The notes below the pieces were generated by a model that worked only from the letters and a program-made list of their open reading frames with translations, was not told the origin of the DNA and did not search any database. This document shows, piece by piece, positions 44,408 to 53,595 of a stretch of 64,000 bases of DNA (position 1 is its first letter; each line of letters opens with the position of its first letter). The position numbers were made by a program, and so were the translations under genes. Source of the stretch: JBJXHG01 sp046160865 (GTDB taxonomy: Bacteria; Planctomycetota; UBA1135; GCA-002686595); the NCBI GenBank assembly GCA_046160865.1, contig JBJXHG010000164.1, positions 73,912 through 137,911 of the forward strand. Reading direction: 5' to 3'.

Positions 44408-45280
44408 ATGCGCTTCTTCCAGGGCAGCCTCGCGGCACTCGTGCTCGTTCCGCTCACCGCTCCGGCGACGGAGCAAACCGGCACGCCGGCGCCCGACCGG
44501 ACCGCGCGGCGGCGCGCGCTGCAGCAGGAGCAAGCCGTCGACCCGTTGCCCGAGGAGTATTTCGAGGCCGCCGACCTGAACAAGAACGGGTGGATCGGCT
44601 TCAAGGAAGCCGAAGAGACGATGAAGCTCGACCGCGAGCAATTCGACGTGTTCGACAAGGACGACGATGGACGCGTCGATCTCACGGAGTTCAAGGCGCG
44701 CTACCTCGAGTACAAGCGGCACGGCGGCGCGTTCCCCGCTCCCGGCCTCGATCCCACGCCCGTCGTTCGTCGCATTCCGCGTCGCACGGGCGCCGAACTC
44801 GGCCGCGTGTACGACAAGAGCGCAGACGACGCGATCGATGCCGCGGAACTCGCGCTCGTGCTCGCCGACTACGGGGTGCGCGGCCTGTCTCCCGAGGTCG
44901 CGATGAAGAAGCTCGACCTCGACGGCTCGGGCAAGCTCGACGAGAACGAGATCTACCGCGTGATCGAGATCGTCGATCCGGCGCAGTCCGACACGCGCCG
45001 GTCGAGCACCATCGACGAGTTGTTCGGTCGCGTCATCGCACGCATTTCGCGCGACGAAGCCACGTTCCTTCCGCCCTTGATCCCGGGTCCCGTGTCGCCG
45101 TTCCGTCGGCTCGACTTCGACGACGACGGCTCGATCCGCGCCGAGGACTTGATCGAGCTCTCGCGCCCGGCTTCCCTGCCGGTGCGTGTGCACGCGCTGA
45201 TCGCCGCGCTCGACAAGGACGGCGACGGCGGGCTTTCGCCGGCGGAATACTGGGCGTCGATGGGCGCCGCGCGCCGCTGA
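44408..45280 (+). CDS. Secreted multi-EF-hand protein
   Basis: 290 residues with a signal peptide (MRFFQGSLAALVLVPLTAPA). Six EF-hand-type loops are visible: DLNKNGWIGFKE, DKDDDGRVDLTE, DKSADDAIDAAE, DLDGSGKLDENE, DFDDDGSIRAED and DKDGDGGLSPAE. The third lacks some ligands. It probably binds calcium outside the cytoplasm. GATAAT 9 nt before the ATG may be its -10 box, implying a leader of only 2-3 nt. Confidence 0.85.
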   Translation: MRFFQGSLAALVLVPLTAPATEQTGTPAPDRTARRRALQQEQAVDPLPEEYFEAADLNKNGWIGFKEAEETMKLDREQFDVFDKDDDGRVDLTEFKARYLEYKRHGGAFPAPGLDPTPVVRRIPRRTGAELGRVYDKSADDAIDAAELALVLADYGVRGLSPEVAMKKLDLDGSGKLDENEIYRVIEIVDPAQSDTRRSSTIDELFGRVIARISRDEATFLPPLIPGPVSPFRRLDFDDDGSIRAEDLIELSRPASLPVRVHALIAALDKDGDGGLSPAEYWASMGAARR

Positions 45281-45583
45281 TCTCCCCCACGCGCGGCACA
45301 CCGCGCCCCGTCAGCCTCGCGAACGCGCGTCTCGCGCCGGACTATCTGCCCGTGGTGAGAATTGTGCGCGGGATGAATTTCGCAGAGAAAGCGCGAGAGC
45401 AATCAAGTGCGCGCTGCGCGCGCTTCCGCGCAGGGTGAACGAGCACTCAACACGCGCCTATTGCCAAAAAAGCGCCACTCAGCCGTCACCCACGCGCGCC
45501 TCCGTCGATCGTTCCATCGAACCGAGTCCTCTACTCGACCGCAGCAGAGCGGCCGACTCGAGGACGCAACGAGGAGACGGAAC
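45281..45583 (+). promoter_or_regulatory. Intergenic region with CGTGGTGAGA copy and promoter of the Cys-rich gene
   Basis: No gene is apparent. CGTGGTGAGAATTGTG starts at 45351, a single copy of the element seen in the long hairpins. GTGCGCGC-TGC-GCGCGC near 45410-45430 can form a hairpin. A strong GAGGAG ribosome binding site (45571-45576) precedes the ATG at 45584. Confidence 0.4.
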
Positions 45584-45877
45584 ATGTGGATTCGAAGCGT
45601 GGCAATCGTCGCGGCGCTTGGCGCCGCCGCTCCCAAGGCAACCGTGCCCACGGCGACGGCGCTCGAAAGCGAGCCGGCACGTTCGGGTTGGGGCTGCGAG
45701 GGTCTCGGGATGGTGTCGTGCTACCGGTGCTGTTACACCCAAGGCAACGAGGTTTACGGCGCCTGCATTCAAAGCGGCTATCCATCGTCGTTCTGCCTGG
45801 ACGAGCGCATGTCGGCCGTTCGCGAGTGCAAGTCCGCCGCGTGCAAGGTCAAGCCGAACACACCGTTCGGCCACTGA
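45584..45877 (+). CDS. Small secreted cysteine-rich protein
   Basis: 97 residues: an N-terminal signal-like segment (MWIRSVAIVAALGAAAPKA) followed by a mature part of about 65 residues with eight Cys, including SCYRCCYTQG and ECKSAACKVK. The even Cys count suggests four disulfides in an exported peptide. No family is recognised. The ribosome binding site GAGGAG is near-perfect at 8 nt spacing, unusual here and implying high translation. Confidence 0.65.
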   Translation: MWIRSVAIVAALGAAAPKATVPTATALESEPARSGWGCEGLGMVSCYRCCYTQGNEVYGACIQSGYPSSFCLDERMSAVRECKSAACKVKPNTPFGH

Positions 45878-45914
45878 CGCGCGTGCATCCTTCCCGATGC
45901 TGTTCGCTGCGAGC

Positions 45915-47489
45915 ATGAAGAATCAACGACGACGAACTGTGGTGCTGGTGTCGCTTCTTTTCGTGCTCGCAGCGCTGATCGCAGTGCCGTTGCTGCGCGG
46001 ACGCCCGACCGGCGATGTGCGTGGCGACTCGTCCGCGAGCCCCCCGAGCCATGAGAGCGAGGGTCTCGACAGTGCGAGCGCGTCCGACCGCGATTCACGC
46101 ATGCGAGCCGACGCCGCCGGGGCGCAGCCAGTGATCGCCGCCGCACCGTCTGAATCTTCGGGCGACGCTGCGCCCGACAGCGCACTCGACGTGTTGGAGA
46201 AGTTGCTCGCGCGCTTGCGCGAGCTCGACCGGACGGAGAGTCCGCTCGACTTCGGCTCCGCCGCGTCGGACGTCGCATTCGAAATCGCGGCTCTGGCGCG
46301 CGCACGCACGGAAAACGACCCCACGCAAAACGTCATCGAAGCGCGGCTGTCGGACCAGATCGCCGACTCCCGGGACACGCCGCGCATGCGCGCTGCCGTG
46401 GTGCTCGCGTGCGGGCTGTCCCAACGACCGCACTTCGAGCCGCTGCTCCTCGGCTTCGTCGCGGATCCTGCTGCCGACGGCTTGCTACGGAAAGGTGCGC
46501 TGCTCGGGATGAGCGAAGTCGGCGGCGAGAATTCCGTGCGGAGCTACGCGGTCCAGGACTGGGTGCGCTTCCGGAATCAGCGCTGGCCGATCGCAGGCTT
46601 GTTCCCACTCGACTTCGCGTTCGCGCCTGCACGCGCCGGACGACTCGCGGCGCTCTCGCAAGCGGTCCAGAGCGACGAGCCCGTGGAGCTGCGCGAGCTC
46701 GCCGTCCTCGTCATGGGGCAATGGGTGGATCGCGACGCGTTCGTGCGCGAGCTGCTGCTCTCCATGCTGACGTCGAACGATCCCGCGGCACTCGGTGGGC
46801 CGTGGAAGACGGCGCTATTCGTGCTCGCGCACGCGAGCGATCCTGCCATCGTCGAGAACCTGATCGATTTCGCCAGCGCGTCGTCCGCGCAGCCTGTGCA
46901 GGAGATCGTGCGCATGGCGATCCTCGATACGCTCGCTCGATTCGGCCGCACCGAACGCGCGTTGGCGCTCGTGTGGTCCGCGATCGGCGATCCGAGCTTG
47001 AGCGGCATCGACCGCGGACTGTTCCTGTTCTCGGTGAGCGAACGCCTCGCGGAGCCGCGGGACGACAGCGACACGGCTCGGACCACCGCGTTCGTGGACC
47101 TCGCCGCTCAGGTCGCATTGACCGATCCCGATCCCGCGGCGAGGACCGCGGCGATGGCGGCGCTGACTCCGTTCCCGGGCGAACAGTCCGCGTCCGTCGT
47201 CGAGCATGTCTTGCTCAACGATCGCGACGCGGAGGTACGCATGGACGCGGCGACGATCCTGCAGAACGCGACGGCCGACCGCGCAGCGTCGACCGCCGTG
47301 CTGAAGAAGGCTTTCGACGCGGAAGGCGACGAGCAAGTGCGCGAGCAACTCCTGACGTCGCTGATCGTGCTCGGCGATGCCACGCTGAAGGAATGGTTGA
47401 CGCGCGTGTCGCAAGATCATCCGAGCGACGCGCTCGGCGAGAGCGCGCGACGCGGCCTGCAGGAGCTCGCGCAGCGCAACCCGCGCTGA
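45915..47489 (+). CDS. Membrane-anchored HEAT-repeat protein
   Basis: 524 residues with an N-terminal TM anchor (about 9-27: VVLVSLLFVLAALIAVPLL), a Ser/Asp/Ala-rich linker (30-90), and then helical HEAT-like repeats through the rest (LRKGALLGMSEVGG, ELRELAVLVMGQWVD, PAARTAAMAALTPF, EVRMDAATILQNA). No catalytic motif is visible. It is likely a scaffold facing the periplasm. It lies 37 nt downstream of the Cys-rich gene in the same direction. Confidence 0.75.
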   Translation: MKNQRRRTVVLVSLLFVLAALIAVPLLRGRPTGDVRGDSSASPPSHESEGLDSASASDRDSRMRADAAGAQPVIAAAPSESSGDAAPDSALDVLEKLLARLRELDRTESPLDFGSAASDVAFEIAALARARTENDPTQNVIEARLSDQIADSRDTPRMRAAVVLACGLSQRPHFEPLLLGFVADPAADGLLRKGALLGMSEVGGENSVRSYAVQDWVRFRNQRWPIAGLFPLDFAFAPARAGRLAALSQAVQSDEPVELRELAVLVMGQWVDRDAFVRELLLSMLTSNDPAALGGPWKTALFVLAHASDPAIVENLIDFASASSAQPVQEIVRMAILDTLARFGRTERALALVWSAIGDPSLSGIDRGLFLFSVSERLAEPRDDSDTARTTAFVDLAAQVALTDPDPAARTAAMAALTPFPGEQSASVVEHVLLNDRDAEVRMDAATILQNATADRAASTAVLKKAFDAEGDEQVREQLLTSLIVLGDATLKEWLTRVSQDHPSDALGESARRGLQELAQRNPR

Positions 47490-47652
47490 ATAGAGCGCGA
47501 CAGCCGTCCGCTCCAGTCGGCCCTGTTCGTCGAGCGACGCGGCGCCGCAGCTCCCGGCCGAGGGTCTTCGGGCGTGCTACACGGGCCGTTCGCCGCTGGC
47601 AGCGAGCGGCCGGTCCCGGATACTACCGGCGCCGATCGAGCCGGCGGCGAGC

Positions 47653-49851
47653 ATGACGAAGCGAACTCTGGGACTGTGCGTACTGGCGCTGGGCGCAGTC
47701 GTCACGCTCGTCGCGATCCTGGCTCGCGCGCCACGCTCCACACCGAGCCCTGCCCGCGGGCCGATCGACGAAGCACCCGTCGCGAGCGAGCGCGCGACGC
47801 TGGCAGAGCCGGAGGCATCGCGGCGAGGCGACGTCGACGCGCGCGTCGTGGCGACGACATCGCCGCCATTCGAATTCTCGTCCGCAACCGGCGCGCTCGG
47901 CGCCCGCGTGGTATCGAGCATCGACGGCGAGCCGCTCGCACACGCGCGCCTCCAGCTCACTGCGAGTCGGCCGGCACCGGAGTCGGAAGCGCACGACGCA
48001 CGCGAGGGCTTCGTTCGCTTCGCGTACACGGACGTCAGCGGCCGCGCCGAGTTCCCGCTCGAACCCGGCCTCTCCGGAGAGCTGTCGGTCGTCGAGCCGT
48101 GGACGGACGCGCCACTCGCGAGCCGTGCTGTCGAGCCGCTCATGCCCGGCGAACGGCGCGAGCTCGTGTTCGAGCTCGACGAAGGCCGCACGTTCGGACG
48201 GGTCGTGCGCTGCGACGGCGCGACGCCGGTCGCAGGTGCACGCGTGCGCGCGCTCACGACGAACGGCGAGCCACGCCGATTCGAGCAAGATCCGCCGGAG
48301 TACGAGCTCGGTGCCACGGCCACCGATCTCGACGGACGGTTCGTGCTGCGCCATTCGATCGCGAGCGCACCGTTCTTGCGGATCGAAGCGGCCGGGCTCG
48401 GAAGCGTGCGTGCCACGCTCTCGCGCTCGCGCGGCACGGACTCCATGCCACTCGCGTTCTGCCTCGACGCCACGGCGACCTTGCGCGCGCGCGCCGTCGA
48501 CACGCACGGCATGCCGCTCGTCGCACGGATCGAGGCGGTCGCGCAGAGCTCGCGAGCTCAGTCGCGACTGGAGCTCGCCTCCGAGCCGGACCTCGTCGAC
48601 TCGCTCACGTGCCAGACGAACGCCGACGGCACGTGCGAACTCACCGGTATGCCTGCGAACTTGCTCGTGCGCGTGCGCGCTTCGTGGCGAGGCGAGGCCT
48701 CGCGCTCGGCCGACCGCTATCTCGCGCTGAAGCCGGGTGAGGTGCGCGAGCTGCGCTGGACGTTCGGCTCCGGCTGCCACATCGAAGGGCGCGTGCTCGA
48801 CGCCGACGGACTACCGATCGAGTCGCGCGCCGTGATCCTGCAGCCGCGCGCGTCCCAGCACGCACACGTGCTGCACGGCAACTTCGGTACGGGCACGCTG
48901 GCCTCCACGGATGCCGATGGACGCTTCGCGTTCGAGCAGATCCCCGCCGGAGCGTGGTGGATCGGCGTCGCGCCGACGCGCGGGGCGGAGGAAATGATCG
49001 CACTGCCCGAGCCGATCGACGTCGCGCTGGACGATCGCACGCGCTCGGTGGACTTGCGTCTCGAGCGCGGCTTCTTCATCTCGGGGCGCGTGCTCGATCC
49101 ATTCGGCGAGCCCGTGGACCAGCGCATGATCGAGGCGGATTCGGAGTCGGGTCGCTGCTCGGCCATCGCGCGATCGGACGAGCAAGGCAACTGGCGCGTC
49201 GGCCCGCTGCTCGCAGGCCGCTACCGGCTGAGCAGCGTCCGCCGCTGGCCATCCATGGGCGAGCGCGACGACCGTTCGACCGAGAAGTCGTTCGCGGCGG
49301 CGGAACCGATCACGATCTCGGCCGGAACGAGTGACGTCGTGCTGCGCCTGCGCACGCCCGGACGCATTCTCGGCGACGTGAGCGACGCGCGGACGGGTGT
49401 GGCGTGCGACGCGAGCGTCATGATCGTCGGACCGAACGCGAGCTCGACGGAGCGCGTCACGACTCGGGAGGGTCGATTCGAGATCCCTCTGCTCGCGCCC
49501 GGCGTGTACGACATCGTGGCGTCGACGGCGGACATGCGCACGGGCCGCGTGAGCGCCGTGCGCGTGACCGAGGGCGATGCTCCGCCCGAGATCTCGATCG
49601 AGGTCGAGCCCGGCGCCGTACTGCGCGTGCACTCCGAAGCGCCGCGCGAAGGCGGTTGGTGCACGGTGCTGCGCGGGAACGAGATCGTCGCATCGGGGGA
49701 ATTGCCCGCGAATCAGGAGTACGTGTGCATCGTGCCGCCAGGAACGCTGACCGTGCGTCTCGAAGACGCGAGCGAACCGAAACCGCTCGAGCAGAGCCTC
49801 GACGTGCGCGCCGGCGCGCAGGCCTTCGTCCACTTCAGCGCTGAGCGGTGA
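47653..49851 (+). CDS. Carboxypeptidase-regulatory-like repeat surface protein
   Basis: 732 residues with an N-terminal TM/signal anchor (about 5-25) and then several beta-sandwich modules of the CarboxypepD_reg type. Each has a GRVLDxxGxP strand and a TDxDGRFxF strand: TFGRVVRCDGATPVAGARV, ATATDLDGRFVLRH, IEGRVLDADGLPIESRAV, STDADGRFAFEQIPAG, ISGRVLDPFGEPVDQRM. It is probably a surface-exposed or periplasmic binding or structural protein. It is convergent with the asparaginase gene. Confidence 0.82.
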   Translation: MTKRTLGLCVLALGAVVTLVAILARAPRSTPSPARGPIDEAPVASERATLAEPEASRRGDVDARVVATTSPPFEFSSATGALGARVVSSIDGEPLAHARLQLTASRPAPESEAHDAREGFVRFAYTDVSGRAEFPLEPGLSGELSVVEPWTDAPLASRAVEPLMPGERRELVFELDEGRTFGRVVRCDGATPVAGARVRALTTNGEPRRFEQDPPEYELGATATDLDGRFVLRHSIASAPFLRIEAAGLGSVRATLSRSRGTDSMPLAFCLDATATLRARAVDTHGMPLVARIEAVAQSSRAQSRLELASEPDLVDSLTCQTNADGTCELTGMPANLLVRVRASWRGEASRSADRYLALKPGEVRELRWTFGSGCHIEGRVLDADGLPIESRAVILQPRASQHAHVLHGNFGTGTLASTDADGRFAFEQIPAGAWWIGVAPTRGAEEMIALPEPIDVALDDRTRSVDLRLERGFFISGRVLDPFGEPVDQRMIEADSESGRCSAIARSDEQGNWRVGPLLAGRYRLSSVRRWPSMGERDDRSTEKSFAAAEPITISAGTSDVVLRLRTPGRILGDVSDARTGVACDASVMIVGPNASSTERVTTREGRFEIPLLAPGVYDIVASTADMRTGRVSAVRVTEGDAPPEISIEVEPGAVLRVHSEAPREGGWCTVLRGNEIVASGELPANQEYVCIVPPGTLTVRLEDASEPKPLEQSLDVRAGAQAFVHFSAER

Positions 49852-49862
49852 GCGCGACGCTC

Positions 49863-50978
49863 TCAGCTCGCGTGCAGCGCGACGAGCTTCTCGACGCGCG
49901 GACCACGCTCGCGATCGCTGACGGCGAACTCGGCTTCGCCGCGCAACGTCACGCCGGCGAACGATCCGTCGAGGCCGAGCACGTAGAAATGGAGCCCGAA
50001 CGCGGGCAGCCCATGCTCGTCGACGAGATCGGGTTGATAGCGCGCTTGCCGTTGCGTTTGCCGCGTGACGCGACGCAGCACTTCGAGTCCGGCTTCGAGC
50101 GGCGGCAGGCCGCTGCGCAACAGCTCGACGATCGCGAAGCTGCCGTTCGCGAGCACGCACGCTTCGCCGCGGCCCGTCGCGCCCGCGCTGCCTGCTTCTT
50201 GATCGCAGTACAGCCCCGCGCCGACGATCGCCGAATCGCCGACGCGCCCGGAAATCTTCCAGGCCAGACCGGATGTCGTCGTCGTGCACGCGATGGCGCC
50301 GCTCGGCGCGAGGGCCGAGCAGTGGATCGTGCCCGTTTGGCGGTGCGGATCGCGCACGCGCCGCGCGACCGCCGCGCTCGCCGGCGGCGGATACGAGAGC
50401 TTCGGCGGCGGCGGCAAGTGATCGTCGACGCGTTTCGGATCGTTCTTCCACTGCATCCACTTCGCGCGCGATGCGGGCGTCAGCAGGTCGACGTGCGCGT
50501 GGCCGTTCGCGCGCGCGAACTCGTACGCGTCGCGCCCGACGAGCAAGCAGTGGTCGGTGCGCTCGAGCACGAGCCGCGCGACCTCGGACGGGTGCAGGAT
50601 GTTCTCGATGCACGCGACCGCGCCCGACTTGTGCCGCGGTCCGTACATGCACGCCGCGTCGAGCTGCACGACACCTTGGTCGTTCGGCAAGCCGCCGAGG
50701 CCGACGCTGTCGTCGTTCGGATCGGCCTCGGCGACCTTCACGACGTCGATCGCGACATCGAGCGGATCCGCGCCGGTGAGCAACGCGTCGTAGTAGAGCT
50801 GCATGCCCGCGAGCGCGTTCCGGCTTCCGACGAGCACGGCCGCACCGCTGGCTCGGCGTGCGTCGCTCGTGCGCGCGCGCTCGGTCGCGCACGCGAACGC
50901 GGCCGGCACTGCCAGCGAAGCGCCGAGGAAAGCGCGGCGCGAGACATCGGATCGCAACGGAAGGATCGGCTTCGTCAT
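49863..50978 (-). CDS. N4-(beta-N-acetylglucosaminyl)-L-asparaginase-like Ntn-hydrolase
   Basis: 371 residues with a Tat-type signal (SRRAFLGASLAVPAAFACA). The Ntn-hydrolase core is visible: NALAGMQLYYDALLTGADPLDVA, LNDQ-type GGLPNDQGVVQLDAACM, then HRQTGTIHCSALAPSG with the presumed autoprocessing Thr, and GLAWKISGRVGDSAIVGAG. The family cleaves the GlcNAc-Asn bond of N-glycans. An N-glycan-cleaving enzyme is notable given the STT3-like gene at the left edge. Its start overlaps the M28 peptidase stop (ATGA). Confidence 0.88.
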   Translation of the reverse strand: MTKPILPLRSDVSRRAFLGASLAVPAAFACATERARTSDARRASGAAVLVGSRNALAGMQLYYDALLTGADPLDVAIDVVKVAEADPNDDSVGLGGLPNDQGVVQLDAACMYGPRHKSGAVACIENILHPSEVARLVLERTDHCLLVGRDAYEFARANGHAHVDLLTPASRAKWMQWKNDPKRVDDHLPPPPKLSYPPPASAAVARRVRDPHRQTGTIHCSALAPSGAIACTTTTSGLAWKISGRVGDSAIVGAGLYCDQEAGSAGATGRGEACVLANGSFAIVELLRSGLPPLEAGLEVLRRVTRQTQRQARYQPDLVDEHGLPAFGLHFYVLGLDGSFAGVTLRGEAEFAVSDRERGPRVEKLVALHAS

Positions 50979-52666
50979 GGAGTCTTCTCCGGCAGAGAAA
51001 CGTTGAGGCAGAGCGCGCGCAGCCAACGCCGCGCGGCGTCGAAGTGCGCGCGCCACTGTGTCGCGAGCGCCTCGTCCTTCGCCGCGGCGCACGCGGACAG
51101 GCGCAGCCCGCGTTCGATGCGCAGCGATTCGAGATAACGCGTGAGGTCGGCGGGCACGGGATCGGCGAGCGCCCACGCAGCCGACAGGATCGCGGCGCCC
51201 GTCCGCGCCATCTCCTGCGCGTCGACGTGCTCCATCCGATCGAGGCTCGTGTGGTAGCCGAAGTCGGTGAAGTGCCAGAGCAGGATGGCCGGCACGCCGT
51301 GCGCGAGGAATACGTCGTGGTCGCTGCCGCCTTCGTACGGATGCTCGCCGGTCTCCCAGTGATCGCAGAACGCTGCCACGTCGGCGACGGCGCAACGCGC
51401 GACGATGGAGAGCCCGCCTTCACTCGCCTTCGCATCCGACGCGCCGCCCTCGGCCCACGCCGTGCGCTCGTCGGGCGGCAACATGCGCGTCAGCGCCGGA
51501 TCGGGCGCGCGCTCGAGGAGCAGGATCGCGCCGGTCGCTTCACGCGACTCGCCCGCCATGTCGCACGAGATCGCGGCGACCGCGCGGCGGTTCGAGCGCT
51601 CGAGCCACGTGCGGCTCTGGTCGTGCTCGTCGCCGAATACGAACGCGAGGCTGCGCGCCGGAGCGGCGAGTCGTCCGGACGCGAGCAGCCGCGCCGACGC
51701 ACGCGCGCCTTCGACCATCGCCGCGACACCGCTCGCGTTGTCACACGCGCCCGGCTCCTGCAAGTGCGCGGGGATCACGACGGCTTCGTCCGGCCGCGTC
51801 GCGCCGACGATCGTCGCGATGAGCGTGCGCAGCGGCCGGTCGGCGAACGTCACCTCCGCTCGCAACGCGATGCGCGCCGCACCCGCACGTGCGAGCGCGG
51901 CGATGCGCTCGTACGAGCGCGGCGAGATCTGCGCGACGGGCAGCGGGCTCGTGCCGCGCAACGAGACGTACTGGATCGCATCGAGGTGACGATCCTTGCC
52001 ACTCGGATCGACGTTGAACGACGCGAGCGACGCGGAGAGCACGGCGACGGCGCCCGCCGCGCGCACGCGGTCGAGATCGAGGCTGCGCAGCGGATCGCGC
52101 GTCACGAGCACGCTGCCGGGGACGACGCGCGCAGCCTCGAGCACGACCGGACCCTCGACGTCGGCGCTCGGCGCGCCGCTCGGCAGCAGCGTGCGGTCGC
52201 GATCGGCCGGCGCGTCGAAGCGGTGCAGTGTCTCGGCCGTGCTCGCGCCGGAGAGCACGATCTCGCCGCGCCGCGGCGTCCACGCCGGGTGCTTCGGCGT
52301 CTCCTCGATCACCTCGAGCGCGAAGCGCGGATCGGTGCCGAAGCCGGCCGAGCGCAGCTCGTCGAGCGCGCGATCGAACGCCGCGTCGTAGCCCTCGTTC
52401 GCGGGCTCGCGGTAGAAACCGTCGACGAACGCCGCGACGCCGAGCGCGCGCGGTGCGTCGAACTCCTCGAGGAGCAGACGCGCGAAACGCGCTGGACCGC
52501 TCGTCCCCGCGGCGACGGCGGGTCCGCGATGTCCGGTGACCGCGTGCGCGACCGGCACGTTCTCGGGCAGAGTCGCTTCGTTCGCCCAGCGCAGGATCTG
52601 CGCGTCGGACGGATTCGCGCGGCACGCGGCGAGCGCGCCGAGCACGAGCCAAGCCGCCTTCGTCAT
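50975..52666 (-). CDS. M28-family zinc peptidase lipoprotein
   Basis: 563 residues. A lipoprotein signal ends at LGALAAC. The M28 catalytic set is recognisable: PAHLQEPGACDNASGVAAMVE (His, Asp), FVFGDEHDQS (Glu), ISCDMAGES (Asp) and TDFGYHTSLDRMEHV (His). A PA-like insert precedes it. It likely acts in the periplasm or outer membrane on peptides. It is coupled to the asparaginase gene by ATGA and lies 44 nt after mtnP. Confidence 0.82.
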   Translation of the reverse strand: MTKAAWLVLGALAACRANPSDAQILRWANEATLPENVPVAHAVTGHRGPAVAAGTSGPARFARLLLEEFDAPRALGVAAFVDGFYREPANEGYDAAFDRALDELRSAGFGTDPRFALEVIEETPKHPAWTPRRGEIVLSGASTAETLHRFDAPADRDRTLLPSGAPSADVEGPVVLEAARVVPGSVLVTRDPLRSLDLDRVRAAGAVAVLSASLASFNVDPSGKDRHLDAIQYVSLRGTSPLPVAQISPRSYERIAALARAGAARIALRAEVTFADRPLRTLIATIVGATRPDEAVVIPAHLQEPGACDNASGVAAMVEGARASARLLASGRLAAPARSLAFVFGDEHDQSRTWLERSNRRAVAAISCDMAGESREATGAILLLERAPDPALTRMLPPDERTAWAEGGASDAKASEGGLSIVARCAVADVAAFCDHWETGEHPYEGGSDHDVFLAHGVPAILLWHFTDFGYHTSLDRMEHVDAQEMARTGAAILSAAWALADPVPADLTRYLESLRIERGLRLSACAAAKDEALATQWRAHFDAARRWLRALCLNVSLPEKTP

Positions 52667-52710
52667 CGGCCGGGCATGGAGCTGCCGCTCGTGCGTGCGC
52701 ATCGGCTGGC

Positions 52711-53595
52711 TCAGCCGGCGACGTACTTGTCGATCAAGAGCCCGAGGCGCGTGCGGATTTCCGGGGTGATGTGCTCGCGCGCCGTGAGGATGGCGTGCGC
52801 GAGCGCGCGGCCGCACGCACAGCCGCGCGCCTGCGCGAGCGCGGGCACGGCCGCGACGATCAGCTTGCGCGCGCGCTCCACGTTCGCGTGCATGACCGCG
52901 AGGATCGCGTCGATCGTCACGTCCTCGTGCGACTCGTGCCAGCAGTCGTAGTCCGTCGACATCGCGACCGTCGCGTAGCAGAGCTCCGCTTCGCGCGCGA
53001 GCTTGGCCTCCTGCAAATTCGTCATGCCGATCACGTCGACGCCCCACTGGCGGTAGATGCGCGATTCGGCGCGCGTCGAGAACAGCGGCCCCTCCATGTT
53101 CAGGTACGTGCCGCCGTCGTGCATCTTCAAGCCGAGCCCCCGGCCCGCCGCGAGCGCGGCGCGGCGCACTTCCGCGCACACCGGATCCGCGAACCCGACG
53201 TGCGCGACGAGGCCACCACCGAAGAACGTATCGATGCGGTGCCGCGTGCGATCGAAGAACTGATCGACGACGACGAAGTCGCCCGGAGCGACGTCCTCGC
53301 GCATCGAACCCACGGCCGAGATCGAGAGGATGCGCGTCACGCCGAGCTTCTTGAGCCCCCAGATGTTCGCGCGGAAGTTGATCTCGCTCGGCAAGATGCG
53401 GTGTCCGCGGCCGTGGCGCGGGAGGAACACCATGCGCACACCGTCGAGCGTGCCCGTCACGAACGCGTCGCTCGGCGCGCCGAACGGCGTCGAGATCTCG
53501 ACCTCGCGCACGCCGGACAAGCCTTGAATGTCGTAGAGGCCCGAACCACCGATCACGCCGATCACCGGGGTTTCGATCATGGCGGCTGCGCTCAT
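52711..53595 (-). CDS. mtnP: S-methyl-5'-thioadenosine phosphorylase
   Basis: The 294-residue enzyme releases adenine and methylthioribose-1-P from MTA for methionine and purine salvage. The signatures are IGVIGGSGLYDIQGL, FLPRHGRGHRILPSEINFRANIW, SAVGSMREDVAPGDFVVVDQF, TYLNMEGPLFSTRAES and VIGMTNLQEAKLAREAELCY followed by STDYDCWHE. Length is normal. The start overlaps the truD stop (ATGA). Confidence 0.93.
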   Translation of the reverse strand: MSAAAMIETPVIGVIGGSGLYDIQGLSGVREVEISTPFGAPSDAFVTGTLDGVRMVFLPRHGRGHRILPSEINFRANIWGLKKLGVTRILSISAVGSMREDVAPGDFVVVDQFFDRTRHRIDTFFGGGLVAHVGFADPVCAEVRRAALAAGRGLGLKMHDGGTYLNMEGPLFSTRAESRIYRQWGVDVIGMTNLQEAKLAREAELCYATVAMSTDYDCWHESHEDVTIDAILAVMHANVERARKLIVAAVPALAQARGCACGRALAHAILTAREHITPEIRTRLGLLIDKYVAG

